Numbered from the stretch's first letter, positions 38,401 through 50,746 are shown. The stretch: DNA of 64,000 nt from Sipunculus nudus (GCA_026874595.1 CM049309.1:39511079-39575078), one strand, 5' to 3'. Numbers and translations are program-made. Notes: generated from the letters alone by a model not told the origin.

Positions 38401-41400
38401 CCATACCCTTTTTTTATTTTGGCCTTAGTTCTGTTATCTTTAGTGTGGGTTTAAAACAAGCCTTAGAGCTTAAAATCAGTATCCAAAATGAGGAAAGTTC
38501 GGTCATTCACATCTTAGCTGTTTAAACCAGATTCTATGACTCGTGAATTATTCATCAGAGACACTGACCAATCAGTTCATTTTTCTTGTGAACAAACACC
38601 AAGTCATTTAATAAATTCTTAATTAAAGGATTACTTAAATCATAAGACATTTTAAAGTGATTTAATTAAATGATGGATCCAGGCCTCTAATAACAATGTT
38701 TTTGAAAAACAGTGCTGTCTTTGTAGTTTATATGAGCAAATCATAGTTGTCCTGCCTCTCCAACCCCCTCCCCTCCCAAAAAATAAAGTTATGTGTATGG
38801 TACAGATGCTTTAACTGGTTTAAGAGCCCAGACCTGAAACACTGTTACTATTCAAGAATGATAAGTTATGCACAACAATTAACAGGGACTTCAATACAGG
38901 TGGGATGGGGGGTATATATATTTCACCAACTTTTTAGCAAGGGGGGAGGATGGTCAATGTAATCATACCCCCTGCTGTTCACAGAATAATATTAATATAT
39001 TGCAAATGAAATATATTAATAATTAGAATTAGACTTTGGTTCAATTTCTTAGTTACTATGTAATATATATATCTCTAAAGTTTCTAAACATGGTTTAGAA
39101 TTAACTGATACTGGAAACAATATTTAAAAAAAAACCTTATACTTAATTATCACACAGATAATAAAAGGTTTATATTTATATATAGTTGTCCAAACTCCGA
39201 ACACCCTCCCATTCCTGCCAGTCTCCCCCCCCCCACACACACACACACTTGAAGATAAACCAATGCCACTGACAGTTAAGCAAAATGCTAAATAGAATGA
39301 TACAACAGTTTCTTGCAGTAAGACACTGCCTAGCTAATGGAACCACCCCCCCCCCCCCCCCCCCAGTACTAAACCATTTGACAAGTATTTTGACAAGTAT
39401 TTATGCAAAGTGACATGCCAAAGAAGGGAAAAAAAACCCACAGAAGTGCAAAAATAATTTTAGATAAAGTAATTACATGTATAAATGAAAAGGATAATGT
39501 ACATTTAATATATAAAGTATAATAAACAGGTACATGCTAAAGGGTCAGCTGGTTTCTCATGGTCCTCACCTCATATATTGACAAGAAGCAATTTGCAATC
39601 AGGTACGCAAATATGCAAATGAGGATGACTGGAACAGCAAAGTAATGTAAACCAGGCTTGTCCTGAAAGACGGAGAACAGAAAGTGACAGCCGCTTACAA
39701 AGATGTAATGTGCTCAGAACAGAATGGAGTATAAAGAACATGGATAAACATGTGCCGTGTTAACTCGGGTGCAAGCTGTATGAAAGATACTTCTTTCAGA
39801 AGGATAAAAATATTTCATTAACTCTTTCTAGGTTGTTTTCCTCTCCAGGCAACCAGACCCTTTGTTACCCCAAGAAACCACTTTTCATGGTCATATCTAT
39901 ATTATGGCCACCTGTTAATTACAGATTCATGATGCAGTCCCGTGAAGTAATACTCTCATATTAACTGTCCACTGTGTGTTTCATTGTATATGCTATCTGA
40001 GTTATGATAAGCACATGATTACCCTTGTTTGTACAGACATGCACTCATCTATGTGTATACATATAGTACAACACAACATGGTGACCTGAATTAAGTACCT
40101 CGTATATACTCAACGCACAATGCCCAACGGCAAAGGCAAACGCTGAGATAAACAGCACGGGAACAAAGAAGTTGTGAAGATTCAGCTCCTGCAATAGTAA
40201 CTTCAACTTTGATATATTAATTCTTATAATATATTGATCATGAACTGCTCCATTCAGAGCTGTTTTCAAAGGATGTGTTTTGAAGGAAGCACTATATGCA
40301 TACATGAAATATCTACTGCTATACTTACAACATGTATACAGTACAAAGATGGATGTTTACATACTAATGAAATGATATCACTAACAAAAGTTAAGGTCCC
40401 TTGCTATTAAGGTTCCACTTTTTTATTTGCACATTGTATTATAGGTGATTTGAACTATATACTAATTTTATTACTTATTACACACAAGATTTAGATTTAA
40501 AATATCAGACAATTAGCTTTAGGTTGCACTTGTAGGTCACAGGGTCCTATTGATATATATCTGGAAATGTGTCCAGCATTATCAACATTGGATACTTTTG
40601 CAACATTTGGCTCACAGTATGGGGACCGACACTACACTGATAATTGTATAGATATTACGTGCTGAAATGCATTTTATGCAGTTTCTGGGGGAAAAAGAGA
40701 CTGAATCATTTTTATATGAATTCCTGTACATTTGCTTCAAAATCATAAAAAATATTTTTTTTTACACGAATAAGCTTCCTCACAAAGTTATCTGATAAGA
40801 ACTGCCAAATGATTTGATAGATAAGATATATGCATATTATCAGGATCATGTGACCTACATGCATACATTAACAATATATAAGGGGAAATATAATACTGCA
40901 GGAGTATTATGCTTCACACTGTGAAATACCTTCAGCCAGACAACAGATATTGCAGCCACGATGGCCATGATGCCAATCTTTCCGAGAAACAATATAAAAT
41001 CTCCAACACTGTTAATGGCCGCAACTCTCAGGACGTTGTTCGCAATGATTCCAAAGGCTCGCTGAGCAGATGAGCAGAAGTTACTGCCTTCAATGGCTGT
41101 GAAACAGAAACAATAATAAACATTACCTGCAAACTCTCAGTACATGACAATTTTATGTTTCTCATAAATATTTGAAGTTTCAGTGAATAAATATCAATCC
41201 AATACTGTCGAATATATATTGTCCTAAAATAGTTGTTTTGCTGCACATCAACATTCTTCAATACTTTCTTGAATATGGGGAACTCTGTGTAATAAGACCA
41301 TCCATGGGACTGGCCAAAAGTGGTCTTAATTCACAGGTGGTCTTATTAGACAGGTAGTCTTTCAGACAGGTTCCACCGTACTTTGTGAAATGCTGCTTTT

Positions 41401-44400
41401 AGACTGAACTTGGACATTCTTTGTCAAAGAAATGAAAATTTTATTTAGTCTCCTAAAGTGAGCAAAAAAAGATAACCTGGTTCCAAGTTCAACCTTTCAT
41501 GGGTAGTAATTTTTTTTCCTGATGAATTATTTGTCAAGGCAGAGATTTTCATTAATCCAGCTGAACCCATAATAAAGTACTATGAGATAAAAGCAAGTGA
41601 GTGAACTGCAGAAAGTTGCATTAAGCTATAATTTGAGATTTGGACCAACTACAGAAAATTTTGCACTCACAGACCATGAAGCTGTGTTTCAATGTGCTGG
41701 TATATGCATGCATGCATGAAAAATTAGGTGAGTTTCCATGTTCATGTTTATGTATGAACTTGCAGACATATATTTGTACAGTGAATAAAGCAGGTCTTCA
41801 ACCATAATATGGTTAATAGAGGTCATTTAATTCCGAATCCCTGAGTTCACACAGACCATATTCGTGAAAAGCACTCCAGTGGTGATTTTCATGCACATAT
41901 GAATATATACTGATGGACATATAGAAACATTCCTGCTACAAAATCATGAGCAATTTTTCAAGCACATACTCATATACAGGGCTTGATATTAACAGTTAAC
42001 TGCTTGCCTGGCGCAAGTAAAAATGGTGGTAGGGCAACCAACAATGGGTTCCTATTTGCCTGACTGGGCAAGTGGGTGCAACACTCACCTTTTCACAAGG
42101 GCCTGAATCTTGACAAATCTTAAGTTGGCCACATTCTTTTTCAGGAGAAGTGAAATCATATTTTAATACCTCTAGTTTTAATTACATTTTTCAATCTATG
42201 CAAATGCCAAAGACAAATATAATAGACAAAAAAATCATGTAGATCAAATATTTTGTGGTTGTTGCCATGATTACTGATATTGTGTGACAAGTACCGTATT
42301 TGTTTGTGTACAGAATGACAAATTTTTTCCTAAAAATATTTGGCAAAGAAGGGAGGCCGTCTTATAAAAGAGTACAAGTTTTTCAGCGTCCTCAGGGCCG
42401 CCAAGGATAATTTACGGCAATCAGCATTATTAAGTCGGTTGAACTGGACGGCGTGAATATCGGTGATCATGTCTGTATGGTGCTAATGTACACTCAATTA
42501 AGAACATTACAGTGCTTTGTTTTTGTTTAAATGTATCGTTTATACATCCGATTTACATGCGCACATAGTTAAATAATTGATAAGAAAAGGTTTGCCCTTG
42601 CCGCATTGACACAGGAATTTTAACGGAATCAATATATGAAAGCCCTTCTGACAGTAGAGCCAGTGATTTCCCGCGATCGCAGAGGAAATCGCGGAACTGA
42701 AAGACCGAAACGGAATTCCCAATCCTGAAAATATACAAGTTTTAAAGTATATTTTGCCAAAAATATCTTGGCAAATTAACTTTAAACAGGTACGCAGTGA
42801 TAGAATTGTCGATGCCGCTAGCAGCTTGCGGGGCTTACCCATGCACTCAAGATCCAAGAGTGCAGCGCTCGCGTAAGGGATGCTGGGAACATGCTAATGC
42901 CATATGCATCCAGTAACACGAAATATGCATATAAATACAAGGATGATTTTTTCTTATGGTGCCGTATTTACCCCGTAAACTGTCCATTCGGATGCTGTCA
43001 GCTGGCTTGCACACTGACATACACAGAGACTCGCACATGGCACTTCAATTACAAGACAACCAGTAGCACGATATAATTATGAATATGATGTGGCCTTTCC
43101 TCAGGTGACGCGAAATTCAATGTTTGTCAAGCTTGTATTATTGGACTACGTCAAGATATGAAGGTTTTATAACGGGTTAACAAAGTTCAAGAAAGGGACC
43201 GAGTGTCCCTGGGATATAAATATGACAAATTTTCTCACAATTTTATAACAAAACACTTTGCACTTTCTCTTGATATGTTAATTCTTGGTGGGTGCCATCT
43301 CCTGGATAATAATTTATTACCCAAATTTGGGCCCTAAAATTGACCCTTTGATGTCTCTTATGATATTAATTTGAATTGTTGCATAATACTCATTCTTTGA
43401 TATGTTTAATTAATTCAGTTTTGGTCTGCTCCATACCTTTCTATATTACTTTCCTGTTGTCACTTGTAGCATCATAAAAAAAATTTACCACTGACCATTT
43501 TAAGAATCTAAAATGATAAAATCCCATTTCAATCATCAGTGTTAAAGTGATCATTATGCTAACAAAGTGATAGTCAGTAGCTGGCAGCTCCAACTTGAGA
43601 TGCTGAAAAATAATTTGAACCAAAATTTGTGGCTCAACATCGGGGGGGGGGGGGGTCATCTTATAAACGGGGTTGTCTTATACACGTGTAAATACGGTAG
43701 TAATTCATTAAGGGCAAGAAAAAGCTAGTTGTCATATGCCCTACTTGACAAATACTTTCAATAGTTAATGTTGAGCCCTGATATACGCTCACATGGAAAC
43801 ACAGCTAAATACAATGGTTCTTGCTCACCAATAACAGTGTAGGCATTCTGATTGAGGAACTTGAGGAACTTTTCCAGGCACCACAAACAGCAGCTGCAGC
43901 ACTTGAGACAGCATCTTGCACAGGCCCCCTCTGATCCCTGGAACCTGTAATAAAAACAGTAAATGTCTTAGGATAATGGCTGTGGAGGAAGTTATCTGAA
44001 CAAAATTATAAAATATTAGATGAACTTTATGCAGATTCTTGTTTCAGTATGTCAAATCTGAGTTCAAATGAATGTCTAAATGAATTTTTAAATGAGAACT
44101 AAAATTCTTTCTTTCAACAGAAATATATATTGATCATAAGGTAATTTTACATAATACACTTTTGGAAAGTACAAATTATTTTTGCTCTTCATTCAAGTTT
44201 AAAACATGAATGTTTGACATTAAGGCAACAATCGATGTTTGCTAAAAGTAAACATTTTAAAAAGATGCAGTTACAGGATAATTTAATTATTATGCTCTAT
44301 TTGTTACACCATTTTTGTCTGGATGTACATGCAACAGTCACCATGACGATACTTACTTTGTCTTGATGTACATGCTACAGTCACCATAACAATACCCACT

Positions 44401-47400
44401 TTGTCTGGATGTACATGATACAGTCACCATGACGATACTCACTTCGTCTGGATGTACAAGATACAGTTACTATGACAATACTCACTTAGTCTGGATGTAC
44501 ATGATACAGTCACCATAACAATACCCACTTTGTCTGGATGTACATGCTACAGTCACCATAAAGTGATACTCACTTTGTCTGGATGTACATGATACAGTCA
44601 TCATGATGATACTCACTTTGTCTGGATGTACATGCTACAGTCACCATAAAGTGATACTCACTTTGTCTGGATGTACATGATACAGCCATCAAGATGATAC
44701 TCACTTTGTCTTGATGTACATGCTACAGTCACCATAACAATACCCACTTTGTCTGGATGTACATGCTACAGTCACCATAAAGTGATACTCACTTTGTCTG
44801 GATGTACATGATACAGTCATCATGATGATACTCACTTAGTCTGGATGTACATGATACAGTCACCATAACAATACCCACTTTGTCTGGATGTACATGCTAC
44901 AGTCACCATAAAGTGATACTCACTTTGTCTGGATGTACATGATACAGTCATCATGACGATACTCACTTTGTCTTGATGTACATGCTACAGTCACCATAAC
45001 AATACCCACTTTGTCTGGATGTACATGCTACAGTCACCATAAAGGGATACTCACTTTGTCTGGATGTACATGATACAGTCATCATGACGATACTCACTTT
45101 GTCTTGATGTACATGCTACAGTCACCATAACAATACCCACTTTGTCTGGATGTACATGCAACAGTCATCATGACGATACTCACTTTGTCAAGATGTACAT
45201 GCTACAGTCACCATGACGATACTTTGTCTGGATGTACATGATACAGTCACCATAAAGTGATACTCACTTTGTCTGAATTACAGTACATGATACAGTCACC
45301 ATAACAATATTCACTTTGTCTGGATGTACATCATGCAGTCATCATGACGTTCCTCACTTTGTCTGGATGTACATGCTACAGTCACCATGATGATACATTG
45401 TCTGCATGTACATGATACAGTCACAATAAAGTGATACTGACTTTGTCTGAATTACAGTACACAATACAGTCACCATAACAATATTCACTTTGTCTGGATG
45501 TACATCATGCTGTCATCATGACGATACTCACTTTGTCTGGATGTACATGATGCAGTCACCATGATAATAACTCACTTTGTCTGGATGTACATGATACACT
45601 CACCATAGTGATACTCACTTTGTCTGGATGTACATGATATGGTCACCATGACACTACTCACTTTGTCTGGATGTACATGATACAGTCACCATGATGCTAC
45701 TCACTTTGTCTGGATGTACATGATACGGTCACCAAGACACTACTCACTTTGTCTGGATGTACATGATACAGTCACCATGACGATACTCACTTTGTCTGGA
45801 TGTACATGATATGGTCACCATGACGCTACTCACTTTGTCTGGATGTACATGATTTAGTCACCATGATGCTACTCACTTTGTCTGGATGTACATGATACGG
45901 TCACCAAGACACTACTCACTTTGTCTGGATGTACATGATACAGTCACCATGATGATACTCACTTTGTCTGGATGTACATGATATGGTCACCATGACGATA
46001 CTCACTTTGTCTGGATGTACATGATACGGTCACCAAGACACTACTTACTTTGTCTGGATGTACATGATACAGTCATCATGACGCTACTCACTTTGTCTGG
46101 ATGTACATGAGGATCATCCTGGGCAGCTTGACTAGGAGGATGATGAAGGCACCAAACGCCACAGAGCCAACGTGATGAAGAATCAGGCGACATATAGATT
46201 TACCGATCGGGCAGACCACTGAAGACTTGTCCCTGTAAAGAAAGTTTGCTCCCTTATCCTGCATTCTACTAAGCCATCAAACCTTAAAACCTATAATGGC
46301 ACTCAGTTTGGTGCATACCTCCTACCAGGCATAATATTTATACTGAACATTTACCTGGATCTGCACCATAATTTAATTGTTATAAAATAAAAACCCATAT
46401 CTCACTTTTCCACAAAGATATTAGTTTTTGTGTAATTCTGCAAACAGACAAACCATCAAACAGACAGTTATGGAAATATTAAACTTACTTGGCAGAAGTT
46501 ATGACCATACTAAGTCAGTTGTGGAACTTTAATCTATTTAGCAAAGGTCATGATCTCCCACTCAAACCATGTAATTTAACACAGGTTTATTAAACCTTAA
46601 TAAAGTGATTTATTCACTGCAACTACTCTACACCAGTAGATGAATGGTAATTTATCAACTGGGATAAGGGATTCATGGACTGTTAGGCCAAAAAAAAAGG
46701 TATGGTTCTCAGGCATTTTTTTCAGAAATCAGTGCTGTCGGGCAGTATTTTATTTATTACCTTTTTTTAAAATTGTCATGTGATCAGGAAAAAGCATGAA
46801 AATAACAATTATTTTTCTAAACAGTTAAAAGCACTTAATAAATTGTATAATTTATCTTCTTGAAAGACAAAAATCAAAATCAAAATGATACAGGGTGGGT
46901 GGGGGGGGTTAAAATTGACGCAGGCGGTGCCTGTGAACCTTACCTTTTATTTTTTTTGGCCTTAGAATGTAACTCATAAAAATTTTCATAACAAAAAATA
47001 GGTTGACATGAAGGGATGAAACAGACTATAGTTGATGAATGGTAATTTGTGAACTGGGATAAGAGATTCAAGGACTGTTAGCGCCCTCACCTGGTGAAGT
47101 ACCACACTGCCACGGCTCCTGACACGACCATCTGCTGACAGGCAAGGATGAACTCTGACGTCCAGATCAGACCAATCAGGTGGTACCACCACATGTGACG
47201 CACGACGTCATGTTCCTCAAACTGGATCCTCCCCTTGGCTGTGGCCTTGGGATCACCTGTAGATATATAATCTGTTACTGATGCTTTGTATTTGATAAAT
47301 TTAAAGAAGGTATAAATGTATATATGGTATTATGATGTGTTATTAACTGCATGGCCTGTCCTGTATTGTGTTTGTATTGGTCTGAGGGCCCACAGGGCTA

Positions 47401-50400
47401 AGGCAGGCCTGGCAAAGGTATATGACCGAAAAAAAGGAGTAAGTGCTTTGGAAAAAAAGAGTACCAAGACTTCCTTGAATTAAAGAGTGAAACTAGATGT
47501 GTTGGAACGACACAAATGCCCCTGCCTGGGGCAAATTAGAAACATTTGTAAATTTTTTAAAAATTTTTTAAGTTCAAGAGGTGTCGTATGGTCAAAAGTA
47601 GGTCAACAAGGGCAAAATGCAAACTCAATCTGTGACAGGTCTTTATCAAGCAACACACCAAAAATCATGCCAGTATATGCAGGCATTGTGAAAAAAAAGT
47701 CCATACATGTGCATTTTCCATAAAAATTTCTGTCTTTCATGAAATTTTCTATGTTTAGGAGCCGTAAAACAATCAAAAGTAGGTCAACCGGGATGAAACG
47801 CGAACTTGATCTGTAACTGTCATTATCTGCCCACACATAAAAAATCAGGGTGGTATCTGCAGGCATTGAGGAAAAAAAGTCACTACATATGCATTTGTTA
47901 TGAAAATTTCTATTTTTCATGAAACTTTCTATGTTCAGGAGCAGTGAAATGGTCAAAAGTAGGTCAACTGGGACAAAACAAGAACTCGATCTGTAACTGG
48001 TCATCATCTGCCTACACACCAAAAATCAGGCCTGTATCTGCAGGCATTGCGAAAAAAGTCTGTACAACTGTTTGATTACGGAAGGACGGAAGGACGGACA
48101 TGGGTAAAACTATATGCCCCGGCCACTTTGTGGCGGGGGCATAAAAAGAGTAAAATTAACAGCAATTCCCAAATTTTTTTATCAGAGACTGAATAAATAT
48201 GTGATTCGAATACTACAAATGTGTATGTCTCTTTCCCAAAGTCAGAAAAATACATGGTGCACATCCATGCCCCTGTATTAAGATAAGGACATTTTCCACA
48301 TGCTGTGACATGCTGGATATTTGCTCACATTAAAAAAAGTGTCAATTTCTTGTTCAAACTGGACTGTTAAAGCAGCAGAGAAATTGTATATATCAGAATT
48401 CACTGGAAAAAGAGGAAAACAAAGAGTGCTGCTGAAATAAAAGAGTGGAAAAAAGGGTAATTAGCGTCATTTTCAGGAAATCCTCCAAAAAAGAGTGATT
48501 TGGCAGGATTGTTAAAGGGATGATATGGCAGCTCAAAGGCCAATATGAAGGCAATACCAAACCAGCTTGTTCATAATATTTAAAATTATAATAAACAGGC
48601 TATGCATGTTATCAATTCAATCAACTGTGTACAGTCACTCTATTCCCAACCCCACTCAAGTGAAACATTTCACCAACACTCACACACCACCCTATACCAG
48701 GTCCTACCCTGTTGTTGGTTTCATTTTGGGGTGGTGCTTCACTGAGTACAGTGAGGTCACATTCTCTATGATGCTTGTCAATTTCATCAAGGGGCACTGT
48801 ATCAGTGAACACTGATATATGCCCAGTTTTAGATCAGTGTATAAAACCTGATATGAACCTGGAATATGGTGGCATATTAAGGGGCCCTGAATCTAACTTT
48901 AAACGTGTGGCTTTTTTATATATATATTTATATATCAGTGGTGTGCTGATAAATCCATTAAATCAATGATTGGTGTTCTTTCAAAATCAATTAAATTGAT
49001 TGCATTTTTGTATCATAGATTAAAAACAATCATGTACGCACATGAAAAATCTTATCCTGTCAGAGATATACAAACAAAAAGTAATTTTAAGAACAGCATC
49101 AAAACTGAACCTTGTGCAGCCAACAAATGTTCAACAGCAAGTTTGATGGACTGATGGTTTCATTATGAATACTGATGTATATGTCAACCTGTTTACTGGG
49201 GTCAGTATTTTCTGTACTAGTATACAGGAAATTTAAAAGTAATAAACAAAGTACATAAGACAATCAATTGATAATCTATCACTGATGTATAGTGGTGGAT
49301 ATATATATATAAATATATAAATATATATATATATATATATGCCTATTTGAGTAAAATATTTAAACAAAACAGACATCTTCATTGTGAACTCTGACATTGC
49401 TTCTTTTTCTTCTTTCAATATTTTAAACCAATTACTGGACTTACAATCACTTACTGGATTATTAACTTAAATTCTTTATCCTCTGTGGAAGAGGAGTCAT
49501 TGTGTTGAACTAAGTTCAAATATACTATCTGTGTGAAAGAAAGTACATTAAACACCTTTAATTGATTTGCTATATGTATGCTAGCCTAGGATGAGGTCAT
49601 GATCACTTAACCATAACCATATATTCATCATGCTTGGCTGTAGGTGACTGATACTAAGCATCCAATAACAAAAGATAATCCCTTAAATTTTTCATGAAAA
49701 TGGGCCAGAAAACACTGATACCATGGTACAAAGGCTGTTTGTTTTGTTTATATCCACATGTTTAAAACATGTAGGGGACCCATTCAAATAATCCAGGAAC
49801 ATTCAACAAGAACATCTGGCAGCAAGTCACACAAACCAGTGTTTCTCACATGGCATTTTGAAACTAGTGAGCTTTCAACTCTGCAGATATGCAACCAACC
49901 AGCCTTAATTTTATGGTTTTCCTGTTTGTAAACATGGGTGAATGTACTGTGTTTACTACAAGATGTATTTAAACAAAGTCTTAATTACATCCATCACAGA
50001 GGCATTGCAGGGGTCGTAATACTTTGAAATTTTCACCTTTCCAAAAGAAAGGCATTAATACAGGTTAACCTTTCTGCAGAAAATCGCCTTTTTGCTGAAA
50101 ATGCATCCTACCATTATGTCAAGCATTCCATCACACTTCCCTCAGTGTAAACCTGATTCTGCCAAAGTACATGCCATCCTACATGCACACTTTATGAAGG
50201 CATAAATGTTGGTGAAAAAAGGAAAATTGTAGACCATATTTATTGGAAAATATAGGAAATATAAGGAGTCAGTGGAAGACCAGCTGTAAAATATTTTGTC
50301 TTTGTCATATTTGTACCTGCTTATCAGATACTGACATGGAAAACATCAAGATGTTCATCTTTCCAATGGATTGGTACAAAATGAAAAATGCTTTTCCGTG

Positions 50401-50746
50401 CTTTTGTTTCCCTGTCTGAGACCGCGTTATTTCAAGCCCTGCATTGTAACAGCTATCCTTCACAGAAAATCACTGCAGTTTATTAATATATTCTCAGAGT
50501 AAGCCAGAAGTCACATAAAATTTACAGATGAAACAGGCTGGCTTTAAAGAATTACTTACCAGCAGTAGAGATGTAGCCCAGCACAACGATCCAGTAAGCA
50601 AAGAACAGCATTAGTAAGATGAAGGTCCAGATGGGCTGGATCAGCAGAAGTGGCATGTTGGCGATGCATTTACCAGCCTCGTGGAACAGCGCCACCACCA
50701 GCCCCAGTCGCTTCCTCATGACCAGGATCACCAGCAGCAGAATTAC
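32350..50746 (-). CDS. SLC44A1: SLC44A1 / choline transporter-like protein 1, 3' part (5' exons outside window)
   Basis: Exons on the minus strand, all in phase: 50746-50560, 47256-47091, 46232-46092, 43944-43829, 41096-40930, then 40188-40099 or 39662-39570, 37368-37273, and last exon 35413-35333 or 32427-32350. About 347 codons are visible. The family transports choline and ethanolamine across plasma and organelle membranes through about ten membrane spans. Diagnostic segments: [46 protein letters not shown], the cysteine cluster [32 protein letters not shown] and [14 protein letters not shown]. These match CTL1 better than its paralogues as I recall them. The first visible exon starts mid-protein, so the N-terminal spans and extracellular loop lie beyond 64 kb. 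An LTR retrotransposon sits antisense in the intron upstream of 50746. Confidence 0.93.
33994..34401 (+). mobile_element. tRNA-derived SINE, full length, plus strand
   Basis: The direct repeat AATCACAG flanks it (33986-33993 and 34402-34409). The tRNA-like head has a B-box-like TAGTTTGAATCTC; a poly-A tail ends it. Same family as 6724-7063. It lies between the two alternative last exons of SLC44A1. Confidence 0.85.
35333..35413 (-). CDS. SLC44A1: SLC44A1 alternative last exon 1 (proximal)
   Basis: After a CAG acceptor the exon encodes [20 protein letters not shown] and a short acidic/basic end, stopping at TAA (35335-35333). The EFV(E/K)N opening is the typical CTL1 C-terminus. It competes with the exon at 32427. 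Confidence 0.85.
   Translation of the reverse strand, partial: EFVKNKSAELSHDRTPLRNKDKEEAT
35884..36508. mobile_element. Short TA-flanked element with ~45-bp TIRs
   Basis: The left end TATAGTCTGTTCCAGCACCC is matched inversely at the right end (GGGTGCTGGAACGGACTATA). The inverted arms run about 45 bp. TA at the boundaries and the small size suggest a Tc1/mariner-type MITE. A related fragment, ACTATAGTCTGTTCCA, occurs near 33507. Confidence 0.75.
37273..37368 (-). CDS. SLC44A1: SLC44A1 constitutive penultimate exon
   Basis: A 32-codon exon with phase 0 at both ends, beginning [19 protein letters not shown] after a TAG acceptor. It joins either upstream alternative exon and either downstream last exon without a frame change. 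Confidence 0.88.
38097..38424. mobile_element. MITE, TTA-type family, best copy (D)
   Basis: Starts and ends in GGCC with inverted ends GGCCAAAAAA...GTTCTCAGGCAC, 328 bp. It is flanked by TTA on both sides (38094-38096 and 38425-38427). A 3-bp TTA duplication with a GGCC start fits Tourist/PIF-Harbinger MITEs. Confidence 0.85.
38883..39271. mobile_element. Non-autonomous hAT-type element, short relative of 24934
   Basis: Left end CAGGGACTTCAATACAGG; right end ...CAATGCCACTG. The flanks ACAATTAA and ACAGTTAA agree at 7 of 8 positions. The interior matches the copy in DOHH intron 3, minus that copy's extra segment. Confidence 0.78.
39570..39662 (-). CDS. SLC44A1: SLC44A1 mutually exclusive exon B
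   Basis: A 31-codon exon with phase 0 at both ends: [20 protein letters not shown] and on to CFLSIYE, then a GTGAGG donor. It covers the same membrane span as exon A at 40188-40099. Splicing both together would duplicate that span. Confidence 0.85.
40099..40188 (-). CDS. SLC44A1: SLC44A1 mutually exclusive exon A
   Basis: A 30-codon exon with phase 0 at both ends: [20 protein letters not shown] and on to CALSIYE, then a GTACTT donor. It aligns over its whole length with exon B; both end in LSIYE. Exon B is closer to vertebrate CTL1 in the ...CFLSIYE end. Confidence 0.85.
41987..43780. mobile_element. hAT-like element, interrupted by a nested element
   Basis: The ends CAGGGCTTGATATTAAC and the inverse of CAGGGCTCAACATTAAC form about 17-bp TIRs. 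ATATA flanks both sides, a possible 5-bp duplication; no 8-bp duplication is visible. An inner element occupies 42294-43697. It is in an SLC44A1 intron. Confidence 0.65.
42294..43697. mobile_element. Nested TA-flanked element with CCGTATTT ends
   Basis: Left end CCGTATTTGTTTGTGTA, right end the inverse of CCGTATTTACACGTGTATAA, with TA on both sides (42292-42293, 43698-43699). A 13-G run near 43640 is internal. No transposase ORF. It sits inside the hAT-like element and so is younger. Confidence 0.65.
44320..46091. repeat. Minisatellite, ~43-bp unit, ~41 copies, built from an SLC44A1 5' splice site
   Basis: Read on the minus strand, each unit carries CATGTACATCCAGACAAA followed by GTGAGTA (variants GTGGGT and GTAAGT) and then about 18 bp of intron-like text (CGTCATGGTGACTGTAT). 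The exon ending at 46092 finishes in the same text, ATGTACATCCAGACAAA, with donor GTGAGT. So the array starts at the genuine exon-intron junction and repeats it through the intron. A few units are variant (near 45275 and 45450). Confidence 0.95.
46686..46961. mobile_element. MITE, TTA-type family, copy E
   Basis: GGCC at both ends, with TTA flanks (46683-46685 and 46962-46964) and inverted ends GGCCAAAAAAAAAGGTATGG. Same family as 38097-38424, opposite orientation. A ~50-bp sequence beginning GATGAATGGTAATTT occurs on both sides (46638 and 47034). Confidence 0.85.
47490..48145. repeat. Interspersed element with ~190-bp tandem units
   Basis: Units share AAAAGTAGGTCAAC, AAAAATCA and GCAGGCATTG. 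It ends with GGAAGGACGGAAGGACGG and ATGCCCCGGCCACTTTGTGG followed by its partial inverse GCGGGGGCAT. The left edge near 47510 also has ATGCCCCTG. I associate this type of tail with mollusc genomes. Confidence 0.65.
49300..49340. repeat. (TA)n microsatellite
   Basis: A short interrupted run of TA and TAAATA units in an SLC44A1 intron. Confidence 0.9.
49727..49990. repeat. Diverged relative of the MITE at 27032
   Basis: Shares ATTCAACAAG..CATCTG.CAGCAAGTCA text and the order of several other phrases with 27150-27360. Its ends have decayed. Confidence 0.5.

Noticed and set aside
44320-46091. CRISPR-like array
   Set aside because: Units are directly abutting with no unique spacers, in animal DNA, and match the adjoining exon edge: a minisatellite.
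47603-48022. 139-aa minus-strand ORF with internal similarity
   Set aside because: The internal similarity comes from the ~190-bp DNA tandem repeat, not from a protein family.
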